From a virus, in the IMG/VR virus record IMGVR_UViG_3300028558_000075, positions 1 through 33,318 of that record: DNA of 33,318 nucleotides; one strand, given 5' to 3'. The stretch's first letter is position 1; every line of letters starts with the position of its first letter. The notes below the pieces were generated by a model. That model searched no databases. It had not been told where the DNA came from and saw only the letters and a program-made list of their open reading frames with translations. A program made the translations under genes and the position numbers. Below, one piece after another: positions 1 to 6,329 of the stretch.

Positions 1-449
1 CCCAAGACGCCCAAGAGACTTTCGATTTTCAAGACGGCAACGGCCCAGTGCCGGCACACAAGCACTCGAACGGGGGCGGGTGGGTCGCGGATACCGCTAC
101 GGTCGCAGAGACGGCCTACGTAGGCCCGGACGCTTGGGTCTTCGGCAACGCTCGGGTCTACGGCTACGCGCTGATTTACGACCGCGCTAGGGTCTCCGGC
201 CGCGCGACGGTTTACGGCGACGCCTCGGTCTCCGGCAACGCTTGGGTCTTCGGCAACGCTCGGGTCTACGTCTACGCGGCTGTCTACGGCGACGCTTGGG
301 TCTACGGCGACGCGGAAGTCTCCGGCGGCGCGTCGGTCTCCGGCAACGCGTCGGTCTCCGGCCGCGCGTCGGTCTCCGGCAACGCTTGGGTCAAGGGCGA
401 CGCTCGGGTCCGCGGCAACGCGCGCGTAGAAGAAGGAGCAGTGAGATGA
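1..449 (+). CDS. beta-helix repeat protein, 5' end cut by window edge
   Basis: The reading frame is open to the first base of the window; the GTG at 48 is only an internal Val codon candidate, and the text before it (QDGNGPVPAHKH) reads as normal protein, so the true start is outside. From about residue 28 after that Val the protein is built of short repeats of the type GNAWV-YGDAxV-SGNAxV, with Gly-Asn/Asp-Ala turns every five to six residues. This is the pattern of left-handed beta-helix (hexapeptide-like) proteins found in many phages. The helix may form a trimeric rod or an adhesin; no enzyme residues are visible. It ends in an ATGA overlap with the endolysin gene. Function beyond fold is unknown. 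Confidence 0.75.
   Translation, partial: QDAQETFDFQDGNGPVPAHKHSNGGGWVADTATVAETAYVGPDAWVFGNARVYGYALIYDRARVSGRATVYGDASVSGNAWVFGNARVYVYAAVYGDAWVYGDAEVSGGASVSGNASVSGRASVSGNAWVKGDARVRGNARVEEGAVR
131..270 (+). repeat. 32-bp direct repeat inside the beta-helix gene
   Basis: Bases 131-162 and 239-270 are identical. They lie 108 bases (36 codons) apart, in frame, and encode the same A-W-V-F-G-N-A-R-V-Y stretch. Shorter near copies (ggtctccggcaacgc and relatives) fill the rest of the gene. The array looks like recent in-frame unit duplication and could change length by recombination. Confidence 0.85.
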
Positions 450-1000
450 ACCCCGAGACACGAAACAGGTTCCCGCACTACATAGAGACTTTCGAAGGGC
501 GCTGCGCTTGGATGTACCTCGATACGAAAGGTCTTGTCACGACCGCGGTAGGCAACCTGATTGACCCGCTGGGGCAGGCGATCCACTACCCGTGGCAAGA
601 CGGAGCAGAGATAGCGACCACGGCCCAGGTTCAAGCCGAATGGGATAAGGTCAAGTCCCTGAAGTCGATGTCTCAGCAAGGGGGCGGCGCGTTCGCGCGC
701 GTAACATCCCTGCGCCTGAGCGAAGCATTTATAGATTCACTCGTCAACATTCGCGCGGTGGAGATGTGGCACACCCTCCTAGATCGCTGGCCGGATGCGG
801 AGCAGTGGCCCTGGCAGGCCCAGCTAGCCACGCTGTCCATGGCGTGGTGCCTCGGGCCTTGCTTCCACTTCCCGCGCTTTGACGACTTCGCCAAAGACCA
901 GAACTGGCTAGGATGTATGAACGAGTGCATCATCCAGCACGAGTCAGCGCGTAACGCGGCCAATCAAGAACTTTTTGCTGAGGCAATGGGGGCGTCATGA
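446..1000 (+). CDS. endolysin, T4-lysozyme-like (GH24-type) muramidase
   Basis: This 184-residue protein should cut peptidoglycan glycan strands at the end of infection. Near the N-terminus the pattern F-E17-G-x(8)-D26-T-K-G-x-x-T32 has the same spacing as the Glu11/Asp20/Thr26 catalytic triad of T4 lysozyme (9 then 6 residues), followed by A-V-G-N where T4 has I-G-I-G-H. The rest is helical and rich in Trp, as in this fold. There is no signal peptide, so a holin is expected. ATG at 446 overlaps the stop of the upstream gene (ATGA). The next gene, 997-1104, encodes a one-helix membrane peptide. A longer reading of the same frame from 242 is only a shadow of the beta-helix gene. Confidence 0.75.
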   Translation: MNPETRNRFPHYIETFEGRCAWMYLDTKGLVTTAVGNLIDPLGQAIHYPWQDGAEIATTAQVQAEWDKVKSLKSMSQQGGGAFARVTSLRLSEAFIDSLVNIRAVEMWHTLLDRWPDAEQWPWQAQLATLSMAWCLGPCFHFPRFDDFAKDQNWLGCMNECIIQHESARNAANQELFAEAMGAS

Positions 1001-1104
1001 ACCATGTGCTTCAGAACATCGTTTCCCTGGGGGCCATCGTTGCGGCTCTGGGAGCCGTGGTGTTCCAGGTCATCCATCTATGTCGCCGGAGTCGACGACC
1101 ATGA
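997..1104 (+). CDS. small one-helix membrane protein, holin candidate
   Basis: A 35-residue protein with a hydrophobic helix at about residues 7-27 (starting IVSLGAIVAALGAVV) and a basic tail (CRRSRRP). It starts inside the stop of the endolysin gene (ATGA) and its own stop overlaps the next start at 1101 (ATGA), so it is well framed by coupling. A small helix with a positive C-terminal tail directly after an endolysin fits a holin or pinholin, but size and topology alone do not prove that. No family is recognised. Confidence 0.6.
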   Translation: MNHVLQNIVSLGAIVAALGAVVFQVIHLCRRSRRP

Positions 1105-1352
1105 GCGGCGACGACCAGACCCGATACACCCTATGGGCTGCGCTCGAGCGGGAGGCGGCGCGCGTTGCTGAGCTCGAGACAGAGCGGGACGTGTTGCGCA
1201 GTGAGCTCGAGAAGTCCTACCGGCGCGCAATAGAGGCGTGCATCGCAGTCTGCGAGTCTGTCAACAGCGAAGCCCTCGCGCCCGGCCCGTACACCGGAGC
1301 AGAGCACTGCATAAAGCGCATCCGGCGCGCCTTGTTAGGAGACAACAGATGA
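1101..1352 (+). CDS. small coiled-coil protein with Cys pairs, unknown function
   Basis: An 83-residue protein starting MSGDDQTRYTLW. Residues about 12-40 are a charged helix (AALEREAARVAELETERD) likely to form a coiled coil. The second half carries A-C-I-A-V-C-E and H-C-I-K-R-I-R, a Cys-rich helix pattern seen in small accessory phage proteins. ATGA overlaps on both sides place it in the lysis-region run. Its coiled coil looks like that of the next gene (A-R-V-A-E-L-E in both), and both end in G-D-N-R, suggesting a local duplication. It could be part of a spanin-like complex, but there is no membrane anchor. Confidence 0.6.
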   Translation: MSGDDQTRYTLWAALEREAARVAELETERDVLRSELEKSYRRAIEACIAVCESVNSEALAPGPYTGAEHCIKRIRRALLGDNR

Positions 1353-1552
1353 CCCCCGACGACCTTTTCTGGGCTAAATACAACCTATCGGGCGCGCTCG
1401 GTCGAGAAGAGGGGCTCAAGGCGCGCGTTGCGGAGCTTGAGAAAGAGCGCGACGACCTGCGCCGGCAGGTCAATGAGCTAAAGGCGTACCTGGTGAAGCG
1501 ATGGCTCAGCTCGCTGGCGTCTCAGGCCCGGCCCCCAGGAGACAACAGATGA
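1349..1552 (+). CDS. small coiled-coil protein, paralogue-like to the gene before it
   Basis: A 67-residue protein starting MTPDDLFWAKYNLSG. Residues about 17-45 form a charged heptad-like helix (ARVAELEKERDDLRRQV). It shares with the upstream protein the A-R-V-A-E-L-E core and the final G-D-N-R, and the DNA around both stops is the same (ggagacaacagatgacccc), so the following start codon is copied too. This points to a tandem duplication. ATGA overlaps join it to its neighbours. No known function. Confidence 0.6.
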   Translation: MTPDDLFWAKYNLSGALGREEGLKARVAELEKERDDLRRQVNELKAYLVKRWLSSLASQARPPGDNR

Positions 1553-1650
1553 CCCCACCCAAGTTACCAGAATTGGCGTGTTTCATCCTTGCTATCGTAT
1601 GGGGCTTAGGGATTGTTCTATGCGCCTTTATCGTGTGGGGCATAATCTGA
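1549..1650 (+). CDS. 33-residue one-helix membrane protein
   Basis: Starts at the ATGA overlapping the previous stop and reads MTPPKLPELA followed by an uninterrupted hydrophobic helix (FILAIVWGLGIVL...IVWGII) to the end. It is almost only a transmembrane segment. Position after the endolysin and two coiled-coil genes makes a lysis role (holin, antiholin or spanin partner) possible. Its last 31 bases overlap the next predicted gene in another frame, so one of the two starts may need correction. Confidence 0.5.
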   Translation: MTPPKLPELACFILAIVWGLGIVLCAFIVWGII

Positions 1651-1961
1651 CCTTCGAAAATCTGGAAGAGGATCTGGCCGAGCTATTCGATTCGCACGAC
1701 GATCGAATCGATGCCGCAATGTACGCCCGAGGCATCCGGCATCGGGCGATGCACCGGAGCAGAGGCGAGCCGGAGCGGGTAGGCAGCGTCTTTTGGTCCG
1801 GTTCCTACCTGATTCGGCCTATCGACCCTTTGCCTATGGCTAAGAACGACGCCCGACACGGGCCCCCTAAGGTCGCGGGAGAGCGCTTCGTGTGCTCAGA
1901 CGGCTACGTAATCCTATCGGAGCCCTATAAAATTAGGGATGCCCTGGGATCAAGGACCTAA
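1620..1961 (+). CDS. hypothetical protein, 113 residues
   Basis: Reads MRLYRVGHNLTFENLEEDL and ends EPYKIRDALGSRT. The frame is open further upstream (GTG 1578, ATG 1599), but those starts would lie almost wholly inside the membrane gene at 1549; ATG 1620 keeps the overlap to 31 bases. The N-terminal third is acidic and helical, with a His/Arg-rich middle (RHRAMHRSRGEPER). No signal peptide or membrane segment and no family is recognised. The 3' end overlaps the next gene by 23 bases. Confidence 0.5.
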   Translation: MRLYRVGHNLTFENLEEDLAELFDSHDDRIDAAMYARGIRHRAMHRSRGEPERVGSVFWSGSYLIRPIDPLPMAKNDARHGPPKVAGERFVCSDGYVILSEPYKIRDALGSRT

Positions 1962-2217
1962 TTACACCCCGACGGACGGTGTCCCCGTCGTTCTAACGTC
2001 AACGGATTTTGACCTAACTGTCCAGTTTCCTGGTCAGAAATATGCTTCGAGGCTCGCCGTCGGAGGTTCCGGCAACCTCACCGTGACCTTCCTGAGCGGT
2101 CGAAACGTCACCTACACGGTTACCACGACGAATAATGCCCCTGTATTTATCACGGGCCTGTTTACGAAAGTGGTTAGAGCTACCACCACTGCAACCCTAA
2201 TCATAGCGGAGCAGTGA
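1939..2217 (+). CDS. small beta-rich virion protein, spike-base-like
   Basis: A 92-residue all-beta protein. The stretch L-A-V-G-G-S-G-N-L-T-V-T-F-L-S-G-R and the closing V-V-R-A-T-T-T-A-T-L-I-I-A resemble the small phage proteins annotated as spike base proteins, in which a 'vGtaGdvtVtladG...V...f.rV.aTgTTAt.I' core recurs. Such proteins are thought to be virion parts near the spike or capsid surface. The resemblance is from memory and the assignment is tentative. It overlaps the upstream gene by 23 bases and is followed one base later by a membrane-protein gene. Confidence 0.55.
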   Translation: MPWDQGPNYTPTDGVPVVLTSTDFDLTVQFPGQKYASRLAVGGSGNLTVTFLSGRNVTYTVTTTNNAPVFITGLFTKVVRATTTATLIIAEQ

Positions 2218-2218
2218 C

Positions 2219-2419
2219 ATGAAGCCTTGTTGGAAGCATTACGCGATGGTAGCCTGCACCTTCGGGGCAGGGGCGTGCGAACTCGTCGCCCATTACGTGG
2301 CCGCAGGGGGGAGCCTGCCTTGGCACGTGACCACGGGCATGCTACTCTTGGGAACGAACCTGTTTGGGTTGCTCAGCCGATCGATTACCCAGACCCCTGA
2401 CTCGGAGCAGCAGAAATGA
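2219..2419 (+). CDS. 66-residue membrane protein, holin-like
   Basis: Starts MKPCWKHYAMVACTFGAGAC and contains two moderately hydrophobic segments (about residues 8-28 and 37-53, the latter TGMLLLGTNLFGLL) with a polar C-terminal tail (TQTPDSEQQK). Two helices and a charged tail fit a class II holin, and the endolysin is 1.2 kb upstream. It begins one base after the previous stop and ends in an ATGA overlap with a lipoprotein gene. No conserved domain recognised. Confidence 0.55.
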   Translation: MKPCWKHYAMVACTFGAGACELVAHYVAAGGSLPWHVTTGMLLLGTNLFGLLSRSITQTPDSEQQK

Positions 2420-2844
2420 AACCTTCCACCGCCGCGATTTTCCTAGGCGTAGCTCTCGCCGCTTGCGCCCCCGCAAACGCCCCCGTCCCACCCCGAGCCG
2501 AGGCGCGCGCCGCCGTGCTGGTCGCGAAAGACGCTTGGGTCACCGCCGCAACGGCGTGCATCGACCTCGCGAAAGAGACGATGATCGACAACGCCACTTG
2601 CGCCAAGTACCTGGAACCTGCGCACGATGCAATCGTAGTCGCGGCAGATGCCGTGGACGCGATGGACCCGTCGGCGAAGGTAACGCCGCCGGTCGTCGTG
2701 TGCAGCCTCATCCGAGCCACGCAGGCAATCGCTAAGACGCCTACAACGCTCCCTAAGGCCGTGGCGGACGTCTTGGCCCCAATCCTCGACGAAGCGGCGA
2801 AAGTCGCGTCTGGCCTAGGCTCTTGCCCGGACGGAGGTGTTTGA
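2416..2844 (+). CDS. lipoprotein, 142 residues
   Basis: The N-terminus has a lipoprotein signal: Lys2, a hydrophobic core and the lipobox L-A-A-C17. After cleavage the mature protein begins CAPANAPVPPRAEARAAV and is largely Ala-rich helix with four further Cys (about residues 47, 61, 95 and 137), so disulphides in the periplasm are likely. It lies between two membrane-type genes and is coupled by ATGA to the gene before. In this position an outer-membrane spanin subunit is possible, but it is much longer than Rz1-type spanins. A superinfection-exclusion lipoprotein is another option. Function unknown. Confidence 0.65.
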   Translation: MKPSTAAIFLGVALAACAPANAPVPPRAEARAAVLVAKDAWVTAATACIDLAKETMIDNATCAKYLEPAHDAIVVAADAVDAMDPSAKVTPPVVVCSLIRATQAIAKTPTTLPKAVADVLAPILDEAAKVASGLGSCPDGGV

Positions 2845-3017
2845 TGCTCCCGGCCCTACTCGCCCTTATCGGCACGGTGATCCAGATCGCCCCCGAGATC
2901 ATCACGGATATAGAGAAGCTCTTGGCGGACGCTAAAGCGGCCCCGAGCATTACCCCTATTGCGCCAGGCGTCACCGCCGACATGGCCGCCCTCGAAGCGA
3001 AACTGGTGGGCAAATGA
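2844..3017 (+). CDS. 57-residue hydrophobic/amphipathic small protein
   Basis: ATG at 2844 shares a base with the previous stop (TGATG) and has a GGAGG-type site at 2831-2835 (ggaggtgttt). The protein begins MLPALLALIGTVIQIAPEII, a membrane-active helix, and then a charged helix (EKLLADAKAA) and an acidic-basic tail. Small proteins of this form are common in phage lysis regions. No family is recognised. Its stop overlaps the next start (ATGA). Confidence 0.55.
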   Translation: MLPALLALIGTVIQIAPEIITDIEKLLADAKAAPSITPIAPGVTADMAALEAKLVGK

Positions 3018-3226
3018 CCACCGCCGTCAAAATAACGAACACGGATTCGCACCACAAGCTGCGCGTCGAGGCCGTCGAAGGACCTAATTACACCTTCTCT
3101 GTCATTCGCATTTTGGCCCCCGGGGAAAGCTGGGAGGGTCACGTCTGGTCGATTAGGGCCTTGCGCATTTCAGATGAGGCCGTATATACACCTTACTCCG
3201 ATCACACTCACCCCAGGACCCCATGA
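3014..3226 (+). CDS. 70-residue beta-rich hypothetical protein
   Basis: Starts MTTAVKITNTDSHHKLRVEA and looks like a small beta-sandwich (alternating hydrophobics, L-A-P-G-E-S-W-E-G-H-V-W turn). There is no export signal. ATGA overlaps on both sides place it firmly in the operon. Small proteins with a 'vkvtNtDsh..v.v........l.pGes....vw' pattern are found near phage spike or tail-fibre genes, but no function is assigned. Confidence 0.55.
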   Translation: MTTAVKITNTDSHHKLRVEAVEGPNYTFSVIRILAPGESWEGHVWSIRALRISDEAVYTPYSDHTHPRTP

Positions 3227-3720
3227 AAAAAGCCATCTCATTTGTGATTCTCTCCCTGCTCGCCGTCGCGTGCGGAGCGCAAGCGCCGGTCGAAACGACC
3301 GATACCGCGTCGCAGGACATCGTCGTCCACGGCCCCTACGAGTGCAAACAGAACGGCGTTCCTTACACCGACGCGAATAACCCGATCCTGAACGGTCCGG
3401 CGTGGTGTTTTTCGTCGCAAGAGGTTGGGTACACGGTTCCCGGCTCGAACACGTTCGTCCCTTACCTCGGGCCGATTCAGAAGTACACCGGCAGCTTATC
3501 GCAGTGTGGGTACAGCGGTTATGCCAACCTCTGTTACGCCAATATCGGGTGTACAACGAACAATACGCAGACGCTCGATCCGAATATCTACGTCACCGAC
3601 AACCTGACGTGGCTACCGGCTAGCGGCGTTTGGCAAGATATCCAATTTTCGAGCAACGTGGCGACGCACCAAACCTGGAAAACCTACGTAAACATTATAT
3701 TTTTTCCCGGAGCATGCTAA
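3223..3720 (+). CDS. exported lipoprotein A of a tandem pair
   Basis: A 165-residue protein with a lipoprotein signal ending in L-A-V-A-C17. The mature part is acidic and threonine-rich at first (VETTDTASQD), then a Cys-rich, Tyr/Asn/Gly-rich beta domain with about eight Cys, typical of a disulphide-stabilised surface protein. Its first 22 residues match those of the following gene at 19 positions, while the mature domains do not align. It couples to the upstream gene by ATGA. Possible roles are cell-surface change, superinfection exclusion or lysis; none is shown by sequence. Confidence 0.7.
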   Translation: MKKAISFVILSLLAVACGAQAPVETTDTASQDIVVHGPYECKQNGVPYTDANNPILNGPAWCFSSQEVGYTVPGSNTFVPYLGPIQKYTGSLSQCGYSGYANLCYANIGCTTNNTQTLDPNIYVTDNLTWLPASGVWQDIQFSSNVATHQTWKTYVNIIFFPGAC

Positions 3721-3721
3721 C

Positions 3722-4237
3722 ATGAAAAAAGCCCTCGCATTTGTGATTCTCGCCCTGCTCGCCGTCGCGTGCGGCGCTCAGGCTCCCGGATCGCCGGACG
3801 GCGGCACGGCCGAAGCTGTCGGCACGACGGAACAGGCATCGTGCTCCGGGTGCGGCTGCACCTATCCTGCACCACCCGGTGTCGAGGGCGCCAGCAAAAT
3901 CACAGCTCAGAATACCGTCTGCGGCTGGGGCAATCAAATCACCGAGAGTTGGGGTAACTGTCCAGGGGAGGTCTTCGGCACGGTGCAGGCGGCAAGTACC
4001 ATCGTGGGGTCGCCACTTTGCACGCAAACGGATGCCTGCCATATCACGTGCAGCAACGACGCTTTCACCTGGTATTACAATTGGATGGGTGACGGTTCGG
4101 ACCCAGTCCAGGAGTGGTCGTATACGCAATATTTCCCACTGATCAATAATTGCTACATCGGCGGTCGCGTCACCAAGCTGCACCTAATCCCGTATTCGAT
4201 CAACCGCGTGACCCATCAAGTCGTCTGCGGCACATGA
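3722..4237 (+). CDS. exported lipoprotein B of a tandem pair
   Basis: A 171-residue lipoprotein (lipobox L-A-V-A-C17) with the same leader as its neighbour. The mature region opens with a low-complexity linker (SPDGGTAEAVGTTEQ) that resembles linkers after lipoboxes in myxobacterial exported proteins, then a Cys-rich domain (C-S-G-C-G-C near the start, about ten Cys in all) with W-Y-Y-N-W and W-S-Y-T-Q aromatic clusters. It begins one base after the previous stop, with GGAG at 3710-3713. It is the last gene of the plus block and faces a minus-strand block. Function unknown. Confidence 0.7.
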   Translation: MKKALAFVILALLAVACGAQAPGSPDGGTAEAVGTTEQASCSGCGCTYPAPPGVEGASKITAQNTVCGWGNQITESWGNCPGEVFGTVQAASTIVGSPLCTQTDACHITCSNDAFTWYYNWMGDGSDPVQEWSYTQYFPLINNCYIGGRVTKLHLIPYSINRVTHQVVCGT

Positions 4238-4268
4238 TCGTCCGCGAAGCCACGCCGCACGCTCTAAA

Positions 4269-4472
4269 CTAGAACCCGTCCGGGTTCCACACCCTTCGAC
4301 ACACTCCGGGGCGCGGCGAAAGGTCGTCCGCCCCGCAGGCATACCCTTCCGGGCAACAGCCCGGCTCCGTCACGCAGCGCGTTTGCCCAGTGCCACAAGC
4401 CGGGACGAACGCTCTGCGCGGCAGAGCCGGGCTGTTGCACGCCAGGAGCAGGAGAAGCGCCAGATACCTCAC
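4269..4472 (-). CDS. small Cys-rich lipoprotein
   Basis: A 67-residue protein whose GTG start at 4472 overlaps the stop of the upstream membrane gene (GTGA), which decides the start. It begins with a very short signal, V/M-R-Y-L-A-L-L-L-L-L-A-C12, a good lipobox. The mature part has six more Cys (26, 33, 39, 40, 46, 58) in a C-x6-C-x5-CC-x5-C-x11-C pattern, suggesting a small disulphide-knotted domain. Together with the membrane gene before it, it looks like a minus-strand counterpart of the lysis/lipoprotein cluster on the plus strand. A spanin role is possible but unproven. Confidence 0.6.
   Translation of the reverse strand: MRYLALLLLLACNSPALPRRAFVPACGTGQTRCVTEPGCCPEGYACGADDLSPRPGVCRRVWNPDGF
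4272..4287. terminator. perfect small hairpin at convergent gene ends
   Basis: Bases 4272-4287 form gaacccg-tc-cgggttc, a 7-bp stem between the converging lipoprotein genes. It lies in the last codons of the minus-strand gene. There is no clear T-run on either side (tagtttag on the minus side), so intrinsic termination is only possible, not well supported. Confidence 0.3.
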
Positions 4473-4564
4473 GGCCCGTACTTCTTCCAGATGAACGCGG
4501 CGAACTTGACCGTGAAGGTAGAGACGAGCGTGGTGATAACGGCAAATAGCAGACGCCCGCCCAT
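4469..4564 (-). CDS. 31-residue one-helix membrane peptide
   Basis: Reads MGGRLLFAVITTLVSTFT and ends with a basic tail, F-I-W-K-K-Y-G-P. It is little more than one transmembrane helix. ATG 4564 is the only normal start in the open stretch, because the frame has a stop upstream near 4672 and no ATG/GTG/TTG in between. The GTGA overlap with the lipoprotein gene supports it being translated. The 61 bases between it and the upstream gene show no other feature. Holin-like or inner-membrane spanin-like roles are guesses. Confidence 0.5.
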   Translation of the reverse strand: MGGRLLFAVITTLVSTFTVKFAAFIWKKYGP

Positions 4565-4625
4565 GCCGACCCAAGAGTCGGGGATCGACAGGGCGAACGC
4601 CGCATTGCCGACGCTTAGGCAGATC

Positions 4626-4835
4626 TCACTCGGATGCAGGTGCAGGGGGCGTCTCCTCGGGGGTGGAAACCGTTAGCTCTTCAAGGTTGATCGAAACGGT
4701 CGGGTCGGCCGGGTCGAAACCCAGCGCCGAAACCAAGCCTGCGCCGAAGTCCGATACCCGCTGCTGGGCGGCGGTACGCGCGTCGAGTAGGGTTCGAAAG
4801 TGGGCGACGGTAGCTGGGAGTATGGAAGCTTTCAT
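4626..4835 (-). CDS. 69-residue hypothetical protein
   Basis: Starts MKASILPATVAHFRTLLDAR at 4835, where ATGA overlaps the end of the glycosyltransferase gene; a longer reading up to 4913 would run inside that gene and is rejected. The N-terminal half is helical, the C-terminal tail acidic and Pro-rich (EETPPAPASE). No export signal or domain recognised. Its place between a glycosyltransferase and a membrane peptide gives no firm clue. Confidence 0.55.
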   Translation of the reverse strand: MKASILPATVAHFRTLLDARTAAQQRVSDFGAGLVSALGFDPADPTVSINLEELTVSTPEETPPAPASE

Positions 4836-5479
4836 GGGCTGGATCTTAGCTCGGCGGCACGGTTCGTGCCAGCGTATTGTCCGATCTGGCCGTCGTGCAT
4901 GACGGGGGCGCAAAGCAGGTCGATGTTTACTCCGAGAGCTTTCAGTCGCTCGCAGAACGAGTAGTCGTCGCCGAGCCCGTCGCCTTCAAAAGTCATCGGC
5001 TGGAAGAGCGCCCAGATCGGCCAGCGGGCGAGTAGTGAACGCTGCTTGAGCTCGGGATGTGCGAGCGCCATCCTTTGAATGGTCTCGCGTGTCATCATCG
5101 AGCACCCTAGCGCAACGCGGTGCCCGTAGACCAGGTAATCGGCGCCCCCGCGGCGAAGGTACGGGACCGCAGTAACAGCCTTGACCGATCGGTACATGTA
5201 CTCTGCAACTTCGGGCGCGATCAGGATGTCCGCATCGATCCAAAGCAGGTGCGTGTAGCGCGGATCGGCCAGGAAAGCCCCCACTGCTTCCGCGCGCGCC
5301 CGGTCTACCATCATCGCGTCGTAACGGGCGAAAACGGACGCTACGCCGATGCGTTCGAACGCCAACCGGATTCGCTCGACGCACAACGAAAATTCGCCGT
5401 CGAGACCCCGGTAGCCGAGGGGCGAGCCCTCCGGCACTTCCGGCGGAACCTTGTACGATGGTGTGGCGATGAAAATCAT
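4832..5479 (-). CDS. glycosyltransferase-like protein (GT-A type)
   Basis: A 215-residue protein that should transfer a sugar from a nucleotide-sugar. It starts M-I-F-I-A-T-P-S-Y, the first strand of a GT-A fold; D82-A-D84 in L-L-W-I-D-A-D-I-L is the metal-binding DxD, G-D-D-Y-S-F-C-E-R (170-178) fits the acceptor/catalytic acidic motif, and H195 in V-M-H-D may be the late metal ligand. ATG 5479 overlaps the previous stop (ATGA) and has GAGGG upstream; a start at 5611 would lie within the fibre gene. Directly downstream of fibre genes, it may glycosylate virion fibres; DNA-base or host-surface modification are alternatives. Confidence 0.75.
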   Translation of the reverse strand: MIFIATPSYKVPPEVPEGSPLGYRGLDGEFSLCVERIRLAFERIGVASVFARYDAMMVDRARAEAVGAFLADPRYTHLLWIDADILIAPEVAEYMYRSVKAVTAVPYLRRGGADYLVYGHRVALGCSMMTRETIQRMALAHPELKQRSLLARWPIWALFQPMTFEGDGLGDDYSFCERLKALGVNIDLLCAPVMHDGQIGQYAGTNRAAELRSSP

Positions 5480-5904
5480 ACGACCCTCACGGTTGATAAG
5501 ATCTGCCAATCCGTTTGAGTAGTAATCAAAGGGGTCAATGTCAAGTTCAGGTTCGTTCCGCTGATTACGCCGGAAAAATAGGAAGTACCACTGGTCAGGG
5601 TGGTAGACCAAATGAAAGGATTGCCATTGGTCGTTTGCAGGAATAGTCTGGGTCGCAACGTCAGCGTCCCGCTATTGTTGTAAACCTCGAATGCCGTGTG
5701 CTCGCCGAGTGCCGCGCCTGCCGACGTGCGGCCGATACCGAAGACCTCGACCACGACGCCCGTGCTCGCGGCGATAGCGATCGTATCGTAGGTGACCCCG
5801 GTGACAGCGGTCGTGCGAATACGCGCGGGTCTCCGCGTCCAGAGCTCCGCTTGCGAGTTGAGCGTACCGGATGGCGTCGCGTTGTCGAAGGTGGGGGCGC
5901 TCAT
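5476..5904 (-). CDS. fibre-like virion protein, paralogue 3 of 3
   Basis: A 142-residue beta-rich protein starting MSAPTFDNATPSGTLNSQAE. It shares with the two upstream genes an N-terminal F-D-x(5)-G-x-x-x-x-Q-A-x-x-W-x-x-R motif, a middle D-T-I-A-I-A...G-R-T-S-A-G-A pattern and an ending T-Q-T-D-W-Q-I-L. ATG 5904 overlaps the previous stop; a start at 5934 is inside the upstream gene. No catalytic residues are seen. As it follows a collagen-like tail fibre gene it is probably a fibre tip, decoration or adhesin subunit. Confidence 0.65.
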   Translation of the reverse strand: MSAPTFDNATPSGTLNSQAELWTRRPARIRTTAVTGVTYDTIAIAASTGVVVEVFGIGRTSAGAALGEHTAFEVYNNSGTLTLRPRLFLQTTNGNPFIWSTTLTSGTSYFSGVISGTNLNLTLTPLITTQTDWQILSTVRVV

Positions 5905-6329
5905 ACGATGCTCGTATCGATCCAGGCCGACCAATCGGTCTGATTGGCCGACTTCGGTGTGATCTCAACCAGAAGATTCGTGCCGGAGGAAACAGCGCTG
6001 AGAAATGCCGTGTTGTTGGGGCTAGACGAATAGACGTAGAATCCGCCCAACACACTTAGTAGTGTCGTCATCGACGTGACAGTCAGAGTCCCGCTCACGT
6101 TTTTGACCAAAAAACACCCGCGCTCGAACTCGGTCAGGTTAGTGCCAGACGCTGACTGACGCCCCTCCAGATAGACTTCGCAGGCCATCACGGAGTTGTT
6201 CGGGACCGCGATCGACGCGAGGGCGGACAGCGCGAGTGTTGCAGTCTGGACACGATATACAGCCGAGCGCCAGACGAGCGCTTGCGTCGATGGCGTGCCA
6301 ACAAGAGAGATGCGATCGAAGACGGGCAT
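5901..6329 (-). CDS. fibre-like virion protein, paralogue 2 of 3
   Basis: A 142-residue beta-rich protein beginning MPVFDRISLVGTPSTQALVW. Its layout matches its two neighbours: N-terminal P-V-F-D and T-Q-A-x-V-W, a middle N-V-S-G-T-L-T-V, then S-S-G-T-N-L-L-V-E-I-T-P and N-Q-T-D-W near the end. ATG 6329 shares a base with the previous stop (TAATG), and the stop overlaps the next start (ATGA). Likely a small virion fibre or decoration subunit; the sequence shows no enzyme motif. Confidence 0.65.
   Translation of the reverse strand: MPVFDRISLVGTPSTQALVWRSAVYRVQTATLALSALASIAVPNNSVMACEVYLEGRQSASGTNLTEFERGCFLVKNVSGTLTVTSMTTLLSVLGGFYVYSSSPNNTAFLSAVSSGTNLLVEITPKSANQTDWSAWIDTSIV

Noticed and set aside
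242-445. N-terminal extension of the endolysin from 242
   Set aside because: That stretch is an Arg-rich shadow of the beta-helix repeats in another frame; the ATGA junction at 446 and the lysozyme pattern fix the start there.
4832-5611. Glycosyltransferase starting at 5611
   Set aside because: The extra 44 residues lie inside the fibre paralogue gene and do not resemble a GT-A start; ATG 5479 overlaps the previous stop and begins with the first strand.
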